Shown here: one piece after another, positions 33,320 to 42,113 of the stretch | How the letters are laid out: every line of letters begins with the position of its first letter | Numbering within the stretch: the first letter of the stretch is position 1 | From: JAABRE01 sp964413275 | Lineage (GTDB): Bacteria; Cyanobacteriota; Cyanobacteriia; Cyanobacteriales; JAABRE01 | Assembly (NCBI GenBank): GCA_964413275.1 | Contig: CAYPSO010000003.1 | Span: forward strand, 23,539 to 87,538 | Length of the DNA: 64,000 bases | Direction: 5' to 3' | The notes under the pieces: generated by a model | What the model saw: only the letters and a program-made list of their open reading frames with translations | Database searches by the model: none | What the model was told of the DNA's origin: nothing | Position numbers and translations under genes: made by a program

Positions 33320-33592
33320 TACCATGAAGGTGCTGTGATTATGGCTCAGGACTTAGCGGAAAAAACCAAACGACCTGAGCTACAGGATTTAGCAAAGAAT
33401 ATTAGACGAATTGCAGAAGTCAGGCAATAGGCAATAGGCAATAGTTAGATAAATTCAGGTTTTCTGTATTAGAATTGATTTACGAGTTACTTATGCAAGA
33501 GGTCTATTATCAATGCTCAGGAAAAAGAGAATGCTCAACAAGCAGAAATCGATCGCATGAAACAATGGCAAAGGGAATGGTATCAGAAGTAA
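33320..33592 (+). pseudogene. DUF305 family protein, broken
   Basis: One piece (33320-33430) reads YHEGAVIMAQDLAEKTKRPE and then LQDLAKNIRRIAE before a TAG at 33428. A second piece (33509-33592) reads NAQQAEIDRMKQWQREWYQK and ends with TAA. Together they correspond to the HHxGAxxMA...PELxxLAxNI...AEIxxMKxWxxxWY pattern of DUF305 (ferritin-like, often metal-linked). Between them lies a ~78-nt insertion beginning with AGGCAATAGGCAATAGGCAA, a tandem of AGGCAAT. The N-terminus, with the first histidines and signal peptide, is missing. This explains most of the 33255-33639 gap. Confidence 0.75.
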
Positions 33593-33639
33593 TCAATTAC
33601 CAATATCTGCTAAAATCAAATCGTTTCATGGTAAAAGAT

Positions 33640-34938
33640 TTAATTTGTACTCATCATTGGTGCAAAAACTTTTAAACTTTGAGAAATACATTTAATTTCT
33701 AAAGGAGTTGTACCGATAATTTCTCCATCTACTACTACTTTTTGGGGAGGATTAGTAACTACTTTAATTTCTTTACCACGTAAACAAATTATATCTTCTC
33801 GATTACTAGGACTTTTGACCAAAGCAGAGGCAAAAAGACTAGCACAAGCTTGTATTTTTTGTAATGCAGTTTCGCTAGTATTAATAGTAATGTCTAATAA
33901 ACCATCATCAAAGATAACTTCTCCAGCACCTTGAGCTAAAACGGAGGTAGGAGGTGCTGCATTGGCTACAGTAATTGCCCCTGTTTCTATCTTATTTACT
34001 AATCCATCAATTTCGATTTCTGATTCAAATAGTTCATGTTCATTGATTTGCTGAAAACCTGCAAATATGTATGCAATTATCCCTAAACGATTTTTTAATT
34101 CTCTATCGGCTTTATTTACAGTATCTGCTTCAAAACCTATACCTGCTAATAATAACATAGGAATATCATTACAAATTGCGGTATCAACAATACGGGTAGC
34201 ACCTCGAAGAATAGTTTCGCACGCACCCCGAATATCAGTAGGAAGACCTAAAGCTACAGAGAATGCATTAGCTGTACCTCTGGGAATGACACCAAGGGGA
34301 ATGTTTGTACCGATGAGTTTTCCTGCAACCTGAGATACTGTACCATCACCACCTGAAGCAATAATAAAATTTTCATTATCTTGAGTAGTTTCTAAGGAAG
34401 TAATTTTATTGATTATCTCTTGTACTAAAGTAGTTATAGGAATATCAGAACTCGTAAAAATAACATTGAGATGAATTTCTGGTTTTAATACTTTTTTTAT
34501 TAATTCTAAATCTCGATCGGGATTGCCTTGACCGGAAACTGGATTAAAAATTAAATGAGCAACACGAGTATTCGCTAATGAGCGAATAACGGCTTCTGCG
34601 GTTGCTAGATTGGTGGCCAAAGGTACATTATAAACCTCGCAGATTCTCAATAATGCTTTAATATCAGGCTCATGGGGTTGAGCGTATAGTGGATCTATCA
34701 GAAAAATAACTGCTGCTATTTCCCCCATAGCTACTTTAGCAGAAATTTGTGCATCTCCTCCTAATGGGCCAGATAGCATTTTTTCTACTTCTAAACCCGT
34801 ACCCTGTTGAATTTTCTGTCCTGTTGTACCAGTAGCAATGAGATGATAGCGAGAAAAAATAGAGCTATATTCTTTAACAAAATTAACTAAATCTTGTTTT
34901 TTATTATCGTGAGCAATTAAAGCAACGTTGTTAGGCAT
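33640..34938 (-). CDS. Methylglyoxal synthase fused to a diacylglycerol-kinase-family lipid kinase
   Basis: 432 residues. The N-terminal ~125 residues are methylglyoxal synthase-like: LIAHDNKKQDLVNF, ATGTTGQKIQ, GPLGGDAQI, FLIDPLYAQPHEPDI and NLATAEAVI. These hold the equivalents of the catalytic Asp and His. The remainder is a YegS/DAGK-type kinase with FNPVSGQGNPDRDLE, the GGDGT nucleotide motif in IASGGDGTVSQVA, PRGTANAFS, and a C-terminal beta domain. The first part would turn dihydroxyacetone phosphate into methylglyoxal and the second would phosphorylate a lipid. Such fusions are annotated in cyanobacteria, but whether both halves are active is unproven. Start ATG at 34936-34938. Confidence 0.85.
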   Translation of the reverse strand: MPNNVALIAHDNKKQDLVNFVKEYSSIFSRYHLIATGTTGQKIQQGTGLEVEKMLSGPLGGDAQISAKVAMGEIAAVIFLIDPLYAQPHEPDIKALLRICEVYNVPLATNLATAEAVIRSLANTRVAHLIFNPVSGQGNPDRDLELIKKVLKPEIHLNVIFTSSDIPITTLVQEIINKITSLETTQDNENFIIASGGDGTVSQVAGKLIGTNIPLGVIPRGTANAFSVALGLPTDIRGACETILRGATRIVDTAICNDIPMLLLAGIGFEADTVNKADRELKNRLGIIAYIFAGFQQINEHELFESEIEIDGLVNKIETGAITVANAAPPTSVLAQGAGEVIFDDGLLDITINTSETALQKIQACASLFASALVKSPSNREDIICLRGKEIKVVTNPPQKVVVDGEIIGTTPLEIKCISQSLKVFAPMMSTN

Positions 34939-34969
34939 TTTTGTTATTCGTGTTAGTAATATGATTATT

Positions 34970-35848
34970 CTAATTTGTATTAAAATGTTTTTTGTTAATA
35001 AAATAACTTAAATCAATTTTACCTAATTCTAAAAGACTATTTATTTTTAAATTTACTTGATTAAGAGCAAATTTTTTTTGTAATATTTCTTCTATTTCTT
35101 TTGCCACAAATGTTGGTTTAACTAATAAAGAAACCGAAAACATATTATGTTCTAATTGTGAATTTTCAATTTTAATGATTTCAGAAATACTTAGTAAATA
35201 ATTTTCAATTGCAGTTTTTTTATTGAATAAGGTTTTAAAACTTTGATAAACTAAGGGAATAGCACTAATCGTAATTAATATGGCAACTGCTATACTAATA
35301 ATCGTATCAGCCCAATAAAAATTAAATAGCCAAACACATAAAGCAGCTAAAATAACTCCTAAAGAACTAATAACATCAGCTACAATATGTAAAAATGCAC
35401 CACGTAAGTTAATATCTTTGCTACTATCACCATGTAATAAAAAAGCATTAACAATATTAATAATTAAACCAACTGAAGCTGTAATTAACATGGGCAAACT
35501 AAATATTTCTAGAGGTGGTGCTTGAAAATGTTTTAGAGCTTCCCAAATAATTAGACCACCCATAATTAATAATCCTAAACCATTAATTAAAGCCGCCCAA
35601 ATTTCTATTTGTTTATTGGCAGAAAATTTATTACTAGCAAGCCAACTAGCGAGTAGAGCTAAAACCAAAGCAAAACTATCAGAAATAGTATGGCCAGATT
35701 CAGCTTTTAAAGCTAGACTATGACTTGATAAAGCCACAATAAATTCAATAATAGAAAAACTACCAATAAGGATTAAAGTAGTTAACAAAAGGCGGATTTT
35801 TGGTGATTTATGAAGGCTATAGCAATTAGAATTTTTACAAGAGTACAT
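34970..35848 (-). CDS. Cation diffusion facilitator (CDF) family transporter
   Basis: 292 residues with six membrane helices and a C-terminal cytoplasmic domain. The metal site is split as usual between TM2 (AESGHTISDSFAL) and TM5 (FLHIVADVISSLGV). In TM2 the first ligand position of the common DxxHD/HxxHD pattern is Glu. The family exports Zn2+, Mn2+, Fe2+ or similar ions by proton antiport; the metal cannot be chosen from sequence here. The N-terminus carries two cysteines and a histidine (MYSCKNSNCYSLHK) that might bind metal. Confidence 0.87.
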   Translation of the reverse strand: MYSCKNSNCYSLHKSPKIRLLLTTLILIGSFSIIEFIVALSSHSLALKAESGHTISDSFALVLALLASWLASNKFSANKQIEIWAALINGLGLLIMGGLIIWEALKHFQAPPLEIFSLPMLITASVGLIINIVNAFLLHGDSSKDINLRGAFLHIVADVISSLGVILAALCVWLFNFYWADTIISIAVAILITISAIPLVYQSFKTLFNKKTAIENYLLSISEIIKIENSQLEHNMFSVSLLVKPTFVAKEIEEILQKKFALNQVNLKINSLLELGKIDLSYFINKKHFNTN

Positions 35849-35920
35849 ATAAAATTGTTATTTTTTATCCGTTATTTTTTATCCGTTATTCATCATTGAT
35901 AACTCATAATTCATAATTCA

Positions 35921-36838
35921 TTACTGAGCAATTGTTTCTAATAACTTCTCTGTAGCCATAACCTGTTGTCGATCGCCTTGTCTGAGATATAATTCTTTAG
36001 CATATTCTAATACGCTTTGAGCTTGATCAGATTTATTTTGTTTAATAAAAACTAATCCTGCTCCATAATAAGCATTAGCATAATAGGGATTAATTGCTGT
36101 TATTTGACGAAAAATATTTAAAGCTTGTTCCAATTTTTGTTCGTAAAATAAAATCGTACCTAATTGATAATAAGCATCTGTATAACTCGGATTAATTTGT
36201 GTTGCTTTTGTAAATAATTCTTTTGCTTTTTCTATGTCATCCTGCTGAAGATAAATCATTCCTAAATGATACCAAGGTTCGGGAGCATGGGGACTTAATT
36301 CCGTAGCTTTTTGAAAATTATCAATAGCTCGATCTAAATTTTTATTTTTAACAAAAACTAATCCTAAATTATAATAAGCAAAACCCAACTGAGGATCGAT
36401 TTCTATGGCTCTAGTCAGATAATCCTCTGATTGATTCCAGTTATTTCCTTCGAGTAAAGCAGCACCCAAATTGGCATAAGCTGAAGCCAAATTAGGATCG
36501 GCTAAAGTAGCTTGATAAAAAGCATCGGCGGCTTCCTGTAACTTTCCTTGTTGACGAAGAGCTAAACCTAAATTATATTGGGCTGCCGCTAATTGAGGAT
36601 CGAGGGATACTGCTTGACGAAATAGGGCGATCGCATCTTCTAATTTACCTTTACTAATAAAATCTAAACCTTGATTTACTTTATCTATGGCTTGAGGAGT
36701 GGTAGGTGTTAACTCTGGTATTGATTGAGCTTTCGTAGGATTAGGATTAACTAAGAGCAATAAACCCACAATACTCCATGCTCCAATTTTTAGGGATTTT
36801 TGGCAAGTAAGATTAAGGAAAATCGATGTAAGATTCAT
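35921..36838 (-). CDS. Secreted or membrane-anchored TPR protein
   Basis: 305 residues from the ATG at 36836-36838; a TTG four codons upstream is less likely. An N-terminal hydrophobic segment (IGAWSIVGLLLLVNPNPTKAQS) is a signal peptide. About seven tetratricopeptide repeats follow (AAAQYNLGLALRQQGKLQEA, SAYANLGAALLEGNNWNQSE, AYYNLGLVFVKNKNLDRAID, ...). It probably acts as a protein-protein scaffold outside the cytoplasmic membrane; the partner is unknown. It diverges from the EF-G-like gene, and the 250 nt between them show no further gene. Confidence 0.88.
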   Translation of the reverse strand: MNLTSIFLNLTCQKSLKIGAWSIVGLLLLVNPNPTKAQSIPELTPTTPQAIDKVNQGLDFISKGKLEDAIALFRQAVSLDPQLAAAQYNLGLALRQQGKLQEAADAFYQATLADPNLASAYANLGAALLEGNNWNQSEDYLTRAIEIDPQLGFAYYNLGLVFVKNKNLDRAIDNFQKATELSPHAPEPWYHLGMIYLQQDDIEKAKELFTKATQINPSYTDAYYQLGTILFYEQKLEQALNIFRQITAINPYYANAYYGAGLVFIKQNKSDQAQSVLEYAKELYLRQGDRQQVMATEKLLETIAQ

Positions 36839-37087
36839 AAATTTTATCAATAATTAATCTTTGTTAAACAAGCTTAACCAAAAAAAGATGAAATCTTAAA
36901 AGAAGTTGCAAAAATGAATTTTTGTCACCAAAAGAATGTAACCTCAAATACATAGACCAAATAGCGGTTACAAGTTGACTAAGCTACAGTGAAAATCCTG
37001 CAACTATCAACAGTATAAGGAAAAAAATTAAGTAATCAATTCCTGATTAACCGCTTCAATAAATTAATCAAACTTGTGGGGGTACTT

Positions 37088-39145
37088 ATGAACCAAAAAG
37101 TATGCGAACACACCCGTAATGTGGCTATTGTCGGCCCCTATTCCAGTGGGAAAACGACACTACTCGAAAGTATTTTATCCGTTAGTCAAGCCATTACACG
37201 CAAAGGCAGTATTAAAGAAGGTAACACCGTTGGCGATAGTTCAACTGAAGCGCGCGATCGCCAAATGAGTGTAGAAGTATCTGTCGCTTATACTGAGTAC
37301 GAAAACATTAATTTTACCTTTCTTGACTGTCCGGGATCTATCGAATTTATTCAAGAAACCTATAACGCTTTAGTGGGCGCAGGAGCAGCTATAGTAGTCT
37401 GCGAAGCAGAAGTAGATCGAGTTTTAACTTTAGCCCCTCTATTCAAATTTTTAGATGACTGGGAAATTCCCCACTTAGTATTTATTAACAAAATGGATCG
37501 CTCCAAAAATAATTTCCTTGAAGTTCTCCACGCCATCAAAGAAGTCTCTAGCCGTCCTTTAGTTCCTCAGCAATATCCCATTCGCCAAGGTTTAGATTTA
37601 ATTGGCTATATTGACCTAATTACCGAGCAAGCCTATCATTATCATTCAGGAAATTCTGCCGATTCTGTACCTCTGCCAGAAAACTTGAAAGTGGAAGAAC
37701 ACATTACCCGTGAAGAGATGTTAGAAACTCTAGCAGACTTTGACGATCATCTCTTAGAAGAATTACTCGAAGGAATTGAACCACCCCAAGAAGAAATCCT
37801 CCAAGATTTGAAAAAAGAACTCAGTGCCGATCAAATCGTACCTGTTTTCTTTGGCATTGCCGAACAAGACTATGGAGTTCGTCCTCTTTTAGATGCCCTA
37901 GTTAAAGAAGCTCCAGAAACCGAGGTAACTGCTTCTCGTCGTGGTTTCAAACCCCAAGCTGAAGCAGAAACCGTCGTTCAGATACTCAAAACCTATTACA
38001 CTCCCCAAGGCGGTAAATTATCCTTAGTTCGAGTTTGGCAAGGTGAACTAACTGAAGGTATGATGCTTAATGGGGTACGTCCGAGTGGTATCTATCGCTT
38101 AATGGGACAACAACAAAAATCAACCCAAAAGGCTGGTGTTGGTGCAATTGTTGCTTTAGGTCGTTTAGAAGGTATCTCAACCGGACAAACTCTCACAAAT
38201 TCTGATAAGTCAGTTAAAGATTTGCCTACCGCAGATACACTAAAACCAGTTTTTGCCTTAGCTGTTACCCCCGATAATCGCAAAGATGAAGTAAAAATCA
38301 GTAATGCTTTAGCTAAACTAATCGAAGAAGATCCATCCTTATATTGGGAACAACACGGAGATACTAAAGAAGTTATCCTTTGGGGACAAGGAGAAATTCA
38401 TTTAAAGGTAGCGTTAGATCGTCTGCGTCGCAAATATAACTTACCTATGAGTACCCATTTACCCCAAGTACCCTATAAAGAAACCATCCGTAAATCAGTT
38501 ACTTCTCACGGCCGTTATAAACACCAAAGCGGTGGCCATGGGGCATTTGGCGATGTTTATCTGGATATTAAACCTCTGAGTCGTGGGGAAGGATTTTATT
38601 TTCATCAAACTATTGTGGGTGGTGTCGTGCCTAAACAATATATTCCGGGTGTAGAAACTGGAGTCAGGGAATATTTAGTTCATGGGCCATTGGGTTTTCC
38701 TGTGGTTGATGTGGATGTTACCCTTAAAGATGGCTCTTATCACTCCGTTGACAGTTCAGAACAAGCCTTTAAAATGGCTGCTCGCATTGCCATGACTGAA
38801 GGTATGCCCAAATGCGAACCCCAGTTATTAGAACCAATTTTATCTGTAACTGTATCTGCACCCAATGATTTCACTTCCAAAGTGTTGCAGTTAGTTAGTG
38901 GTAAAAGAGGACAAATTTTAGGTTACGAACCAGTTTCGAGTTGGAAAGGTTGGGATCAAGTTACTGCCTATTTACCCCAAGGAGAAATGCACGATTTTAT
39001 TATTGAATTGCGATCGCTTACTTTAGGTGTAGGTTTCTTTAAATGGGAATACGATCATCTTCAAGAAGTACCGGATAAGTTGGTTTCAGGTATTCTGATC
39101 AAAACTGGTAATGGTAACGGTAATAGTAACGGCAACAATCACTAA
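37088..39145 (+). CDS. Elongation factor G-like GTPase paralogue
   Basis: 685 residues from ATG 37088 (a GTG at 37076 is in frame upstream). The domain order is that of EF-G: G domain, domain II, III, IV (GGHGAFGDVYLDIKPL...), V. The P-loop is GPYSSGKTT, G4 is NKMD, but switch II reads DCPGSIEF instead of DTPGHVDF, so the histidine used for GTP hydrolysis on the ribosome is absent. It also has a glycine/asparagine-rich tail (NGNGNSNGNNH). It belongs to the divergent 'EF-G-like' proteins found beside canonical FusA in cyanobacteria. The role is unknown; a translation or ribosome-related GTPase with altered hydrolysis is inferred. Confidence 0.88.
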   Translation: MNQKVCEHTRNVAIVGPYSSGKTTLLESILSVSQAITRKGSIKEGNTVGDSSTEARDRQMSVEVSVAYTEYENINFTFLDCPGSIEFIQETYNALVGAGAAIVVCEAEVDRVLTLAPLFKFLDDWEIPHLVFINKMDRSKNNFLEVLHAIKEVSSRPLVPQQYPIRQGLDLIGYIDLITEQAYHYHSGNSADSVPLPENLKVEEHITREEMLETLADFDDHLLEELLEGIEPPQEEILQDLKKELSADQIVPVFFGIAEQDYGVRPLLDALVKEAPETEVTASRRGFKPQAEAETVVQILKTYYTPQGGKLSLVRVWQGELTEGMMLNGVRPSGIYRLMGQQQKSTQKAGVGAIVALGRLEGISTGQTLTNSDKSVKDLPTADTLKPVFALAVTPDNRKDEVKISNALAKLIEEDPSLYWEQHGDTKEVILWGQGEIHLKVALDRLRRKYNLPMSTHLPQVPYKETIRKSVTSHGRYKHQSGGHGAFGDVYLDIKPLSRGEGFYFHQTIVGGVVPKQYIPGVETGVREYLVHGPLGFPVVDVDVTLKDGSYHSVDSSEQAFKMAARIAMTEGMPKCEPQLLEPILSVTVSAPNDFTSKVLQLVSGKRGQILGYEPVSSWKGWDQVTAYLPQGEMHDFIIELRSLTLGVGFFKWEYDHLQEVPDKLVSGILIKTGNGNGNSNGNNH

Positions 39146-39148
39146 ATT

Positions 39149-39214
39149 GTAGGGTGCGTCAGACAAATAAATTATTGATAAATTCCCATTACCTGAAAAA
39201 TCTGACGCACCTTA
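39149..39214. repeat. Dispersed hairpin, GTAGGGTGCGTCAGA type
   Basis: The left arm GTAGGGTGCGTCAGA (39149-39163) pairs with the right arm TCTGACGCACCTTA (39201-39214). The same arms, with a different centre, occur at 61721-61784. Confidence 0.8.
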
Positions 39215-39216
39215 CT

Positions 39217-39234
39217 GGACTGTTTCAGTTAAAA
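39217..39234 (+). repeat. Terminal inverted repeat of a transposable element (one end only)
   Basis: GGACTGTTTCAGTTAAAA matches the terminal repeats of the MITE at 44280-44383. It lies directly beyond the stop of the transposase-like tail at 39229-39411. The other end of this element is not found nearby. Confidence 0.7.
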
Positions 39235-39411
39235 GTGTGCATTAGTAGGGTGGGCAATGCCCACCAAATCATAAAGACAATCAAAATTCTCTAAAAAAAC
39301 TCTCTCCTTCTCTGGTAAAGAATGATAGTAAACTTGAATTTTTTGGTCTATTTCTGGTGGATAAGGTCTTATTTGCTTAAAAGTGCTTATTTTCCTCCCA
39401 TTTTTGCCTTT
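39229..39411 (-). pseudogene. C-terminal fragment of a transposase-like gene
   Basis: On the minus strand 60 codons read ...FKQIRPYPPEIDQKIQVYYH, then SLPEKERVFLENFDCLYDLV, then GIAHPTNAHF and a TAA at 39229. The fragment is opened by a TAG at 39412. The stop is followed by a terminal inverted repeat, as expected for the 3' end of an insertion sequence. I am not certain of the IS family. No catalytic DDE residues lie in the surviving piece. It fills most of 39215-39500, where no intact gene is visible. Confidence 0.6.
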
Positions 39412-39500
39412 CTATCCACTTATTATCTCTTAATTTCCCAACTTTGACATTTTATTTAATCCTCATTCCTAAGCATTTATCAATGTTTAATCTTTAATGT

Positions 39501-41318
39501 TCAATGATAATATTTGTCTTCGTAGGAGCGATCGTAAATATAACCCCAATCCCTATTCTTACCTAAAGTTTTACGCACCACATTCATGGTTCTAGCTAAA
39601 AGATAATTAGATTGTTGAGTAGTGGCAGCAGGCAAATAATTAAAACCGAGTTTCAATACACTACTGACGACACCAATAAAGCTTTCTAACACATTTTTAT
39701 TTTCTAAGAAAAAACGCACTGTATAATCAACAAATATCGGTTGCCAACTAATTTGATGATTGCCATCGTACTGTTGATAACGCTGGATTAATACAGGTAA
39801 ATGGTCGCGATGTTGTTCGATTTTGGCAATGGCTGCTTCGGGATTTTCGGGAGCAAAATAATTTTTAATTACACTCCGAGCAAAATCTTCCACCCGATCT
39901 GATTCAGAAAAAGTGGAAAAATATAAATTGGAATGGGATTTGGCTAAACCATAACCAGAACCTAAATAGAGGGTTGCCTGGCCGCTAACATAACTTTCAA
40001 TCCAGCCTCCAGCTATGCCCATGCGAGCATTTAAGAGTTTATTGTCTTTTAACCAAGGGCGAGTGCTAGGCATTAACTTAAATTGGGGTTGAGAATGCCA
40101 AATTTTTTCGGCTTCGGGTTGATAAAAATGGCTCACCCCTGCCCCTAAATCCTTGGTGGCATCTTCTAGCACAGGAGATAAACGATAAATTGCTGGAGGC
40201 ATCAAATCTGGCTCTCTCACTCCGTGACGAATCATCGTATAGTAATCGGGTACGACACAAATCACATATTGCCCCACATAGGTATCTTGTTGGCTTACTT
40301 GGGCTTGATAAAAGGGAGATTGAATAATCGTTTTGGCGGTGGCTTCATTAGTAAAAACAAAAGGAACTAAATTTTCCACCGGTGGCGGTTGCAATTGCAT
40401 TTTTTGATAAGCTGAGGTGTATTCAGTAAAAGCTAATTCCCCATAAACTAAAGCCATAAATCCATCAGCAGGTTTCTGGGCTAAAGCTTGACGTACGGGA
40501 TGTTGGGGATTATCTCGAAAATCATCTCGATCTTTTTCCCTATCATTTCTCTGATACTTGGCATCTTGATAAAGTCGCTCTAAAATAGCCTGAGATTGCT
40601 CCCAAATCTCAAAGGTGACTTGACGATATTGCTGGCGAATTTTTCGATCTTTGGCCGCAACTGCTAATTCTTTTAAAGTGTGATAGCGAACAAATTGCTT
40701 CAATTTTTCAACTTGATTAACATCGGCTAGAGAAATATGTTGCGCCAGCATCACTCTAGTACCAAAGTCGAGCATGATTCTCTCTAGGGTAAATTGGGCT
40801 TTCCACCAAGGAAGATTGGGTTGATAATCGCCATCCCGAATCGTGTAAAAACCGACTACTTCAGGGGAAAAATCCGCAGCCAAAGCCATGTACAGCAAAG
40901 AATTATATAAGATTTGTGCCTCTTGTTTAGTAATACTTTGGGGATTAAAATCTGGTCGCTTAAATAGTTGTTTGTTTTGTAATAGCGAACCATAACTAGC
41001 CACAAAAACACTACCAGAACTAGAACCCGATACACAAGCCACATTAAACCTAGCATCATCAGGAGCTTGGGAAATTGCATCCTTCAACGTTTCCGCAGCC
41101 CAAGTCAAAATAGCTGCCCAATTATAACCATTGCCCGAAGTGGAAAGGCAAAAAATATGATTTGCTGTATCAACTTTAGTTTCTTTAGCTACTACAGGTT
41201 GATTTAAAATACTAAATGCTAGTAAACTTAGTATCCAAAAAGTTTTTTGCCATAGTTTTCTGACTTTAATTTGAGTTAAGCCAGAACCTTTACCAGCTAA
41301 ATCATTAGAATTTACCAT
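39501..41318 (-). CDS. Secreted patatin-like hydrolase
   Basis: 605 residues. The N-terminus has a basic start followed by a hydrophobic segment ending near QPVVAKET, a signal peptide or anchor. The segment CVSGSSSGSVFVASYGS carries the G-x-S-x-G nucleophile elbow (GSSSG) of patatin-type lipases, and the preceding ...FCLSTSGNGYNW could form the oxyanion loop. The catalytic Asp partner is not obvious; DLGAGVSHF and AGGWIESYVSGQA are candidates. Long relatives are found in cyanobacteria. Likely a membrane lipid hydrolase, but the substrate is unknown. Divergent from ntcA. Confidence 0.6.
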   Translation of the reverse strand: MVNSNDLAGKGSGLTQIKVRKLWQKTFWILSLLAFSILNQPVVAKETKVDTANHIFCLSTSGNGYNWAAILTWAAETLKDAISQAPDDARFNVACVSGSSSGSVFVASYGSLLQNKQLFKRPDFNPQSITKQEAQILYNSLLYMALAADFSPEVVGFYTIRDGDYQPNLPWWKAQFTLERIMLDFGTRVMLAQHISLADVNQVEKLKQFVRYHTLKELAVAAKDRKIRQQYRQVTFEIWEQSQAILERLYQDAKYQRNDREKDRDDFRDNPQHPVRQALAQKPADGFMALVYGELAFTEYTSAYQKMQLQPPPVENLVPFVFTNEATAKTIIQSPFYQAQVSQQDTYVGQYVICVVPDYYTMIRHGVREPDLMPPAIYRLSPVLEDATKDLGAGVSHFYQPEAEKIWHSQPQFKLMPSTRPWLKDNKLLNARMGIAGGWIESYVSGQATLYLGSGYGLAKSHSNLYFSTFSESDRVEDFARSVIKNYFAPENPEAAIAKIEQHRDHLPVLIQRYQQYDGNHQISWQPIFVDYTVRFFLENKNVLESFIGVVSSVLKLGFNYLPAATTQQSNYLLARTMNVVRKTLGKNRDWGYIYDRSYEDKYYH

Positions 41319-41435
41319 AAAAAATTAAATCATGTCTTATTTTCAGAATTAAAATATATTCAGTTTTAACAGATAAATCTGAATAAATAAGCGAATATAG
41401 TAAGATAAATTAAACTATCCCCTAAGTTGTGTTCA

Positions 41436-42113
41436 ATGGAACAATCAGTAACTAAAGATACTCAGTTAGCAACAGTTTTCCGTAAAATTGGTGGCGGAGC
41501 ATATCCACCGGTGGTCGAAACTTTTGAACGAAGCAAAACAATCTTCTTTCCCGGAGATCCCGCCGAGAGAGTTTATTTTTTGCTTAAAGGTGCGGTGAAA
41601 TTATCTAGGGTATATGAAGCAGGAGAAGAAATCACTGTAGCACTATTACGAGAAAATAGTGTGTTTGGGGTACTATCCCTAATTACTCGTCAGCATTCTG
41701 ATCGTTTTTATCATGCTGTCGCTTTTACCCCTGTGGAATTGTTATCAGCACCCATCGATCAAGTAGAAAAATCTCTCAAAGAACACCCAGAATTATCCAT
41801 GTTGATGTTACAAGGTTTATCATCCCGGATTCTGCAAACAGAAATGATGATTGAAACTTTAGCTCACCGTGATATGGGTTCTCGTTTGGTTAGTTTTCTT
41901 TTAATTTTATGTCGAGATTTTGGCATACCAACAGGGGATGGTATCAGAATTGATTTAAAATTATCTCATCAAGCGATCGCCGAAGCTATTGGTTCAACTA
42001 GAGTAACGGTAACTCGTTTATTAGGAGAATTGCGACAGGAAGGAATGATCTCGATTTATAAGAAAAAAATTACTGTTCATAATCCAGTAGCCCTCAGTCA
42101 ACAATTTACCTGA
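41436..42113 (+). CDS. ntcA: Global nitrogen regulator NtcA (CRP/FNR family)
   Basis: Activates nitrogen-assimilation genes when 2-oxoglutarate is high. The sensor half contains VVETFERSKTIFFPGDPAERV and VKLSRVYEAGEEITVALLRE, almost invariant in cyanobacterial NtcA. The DNA-binding HTH is LSHQAIAEAIGSTRVTVTRLL. The ATG at 41436 gives 225 residues, the usual size; an in-frame TTG at 41427 would add MCS. Its stop overlaps the ATG of the DUF3084 gene by one base, so these form an operon. I see no clear GTA-N8-TAC autoregulatory site in the 117 nt upstream. Confidence 0.97.
   Translation: MEQSVTKDTQLATVFRKIGGGAYPPVVETFERSKTIFFPGDPAERVYFLLKGAVKLSRVYEAGEEITVALLRENSVFGVLSLITRQHSDRFYHAVAFTPVELLSAPIDQVEKSLKEHPELSMLMLQGLSSRILQTEMMIETLAHRDMGSRLVSFLLILCRDFGIPTGDGIRIDLKLSHQAIAEAIGSTRVTVTRLLGELRQEGMISIYKKKITVHNPVALSQQFT

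Noticed and set aside
33475..33675. 66-codon plus-strand frame before the lipid-kinase gene
   Set aside because: It is out of frame with the DUF305 remnant that better explains the same bases.
41319..41435. NtcA autoregulatory site (GTA-N8-TAC) upstream of ntcA
   Set aside because: No convincing match found by eye in this stretch.
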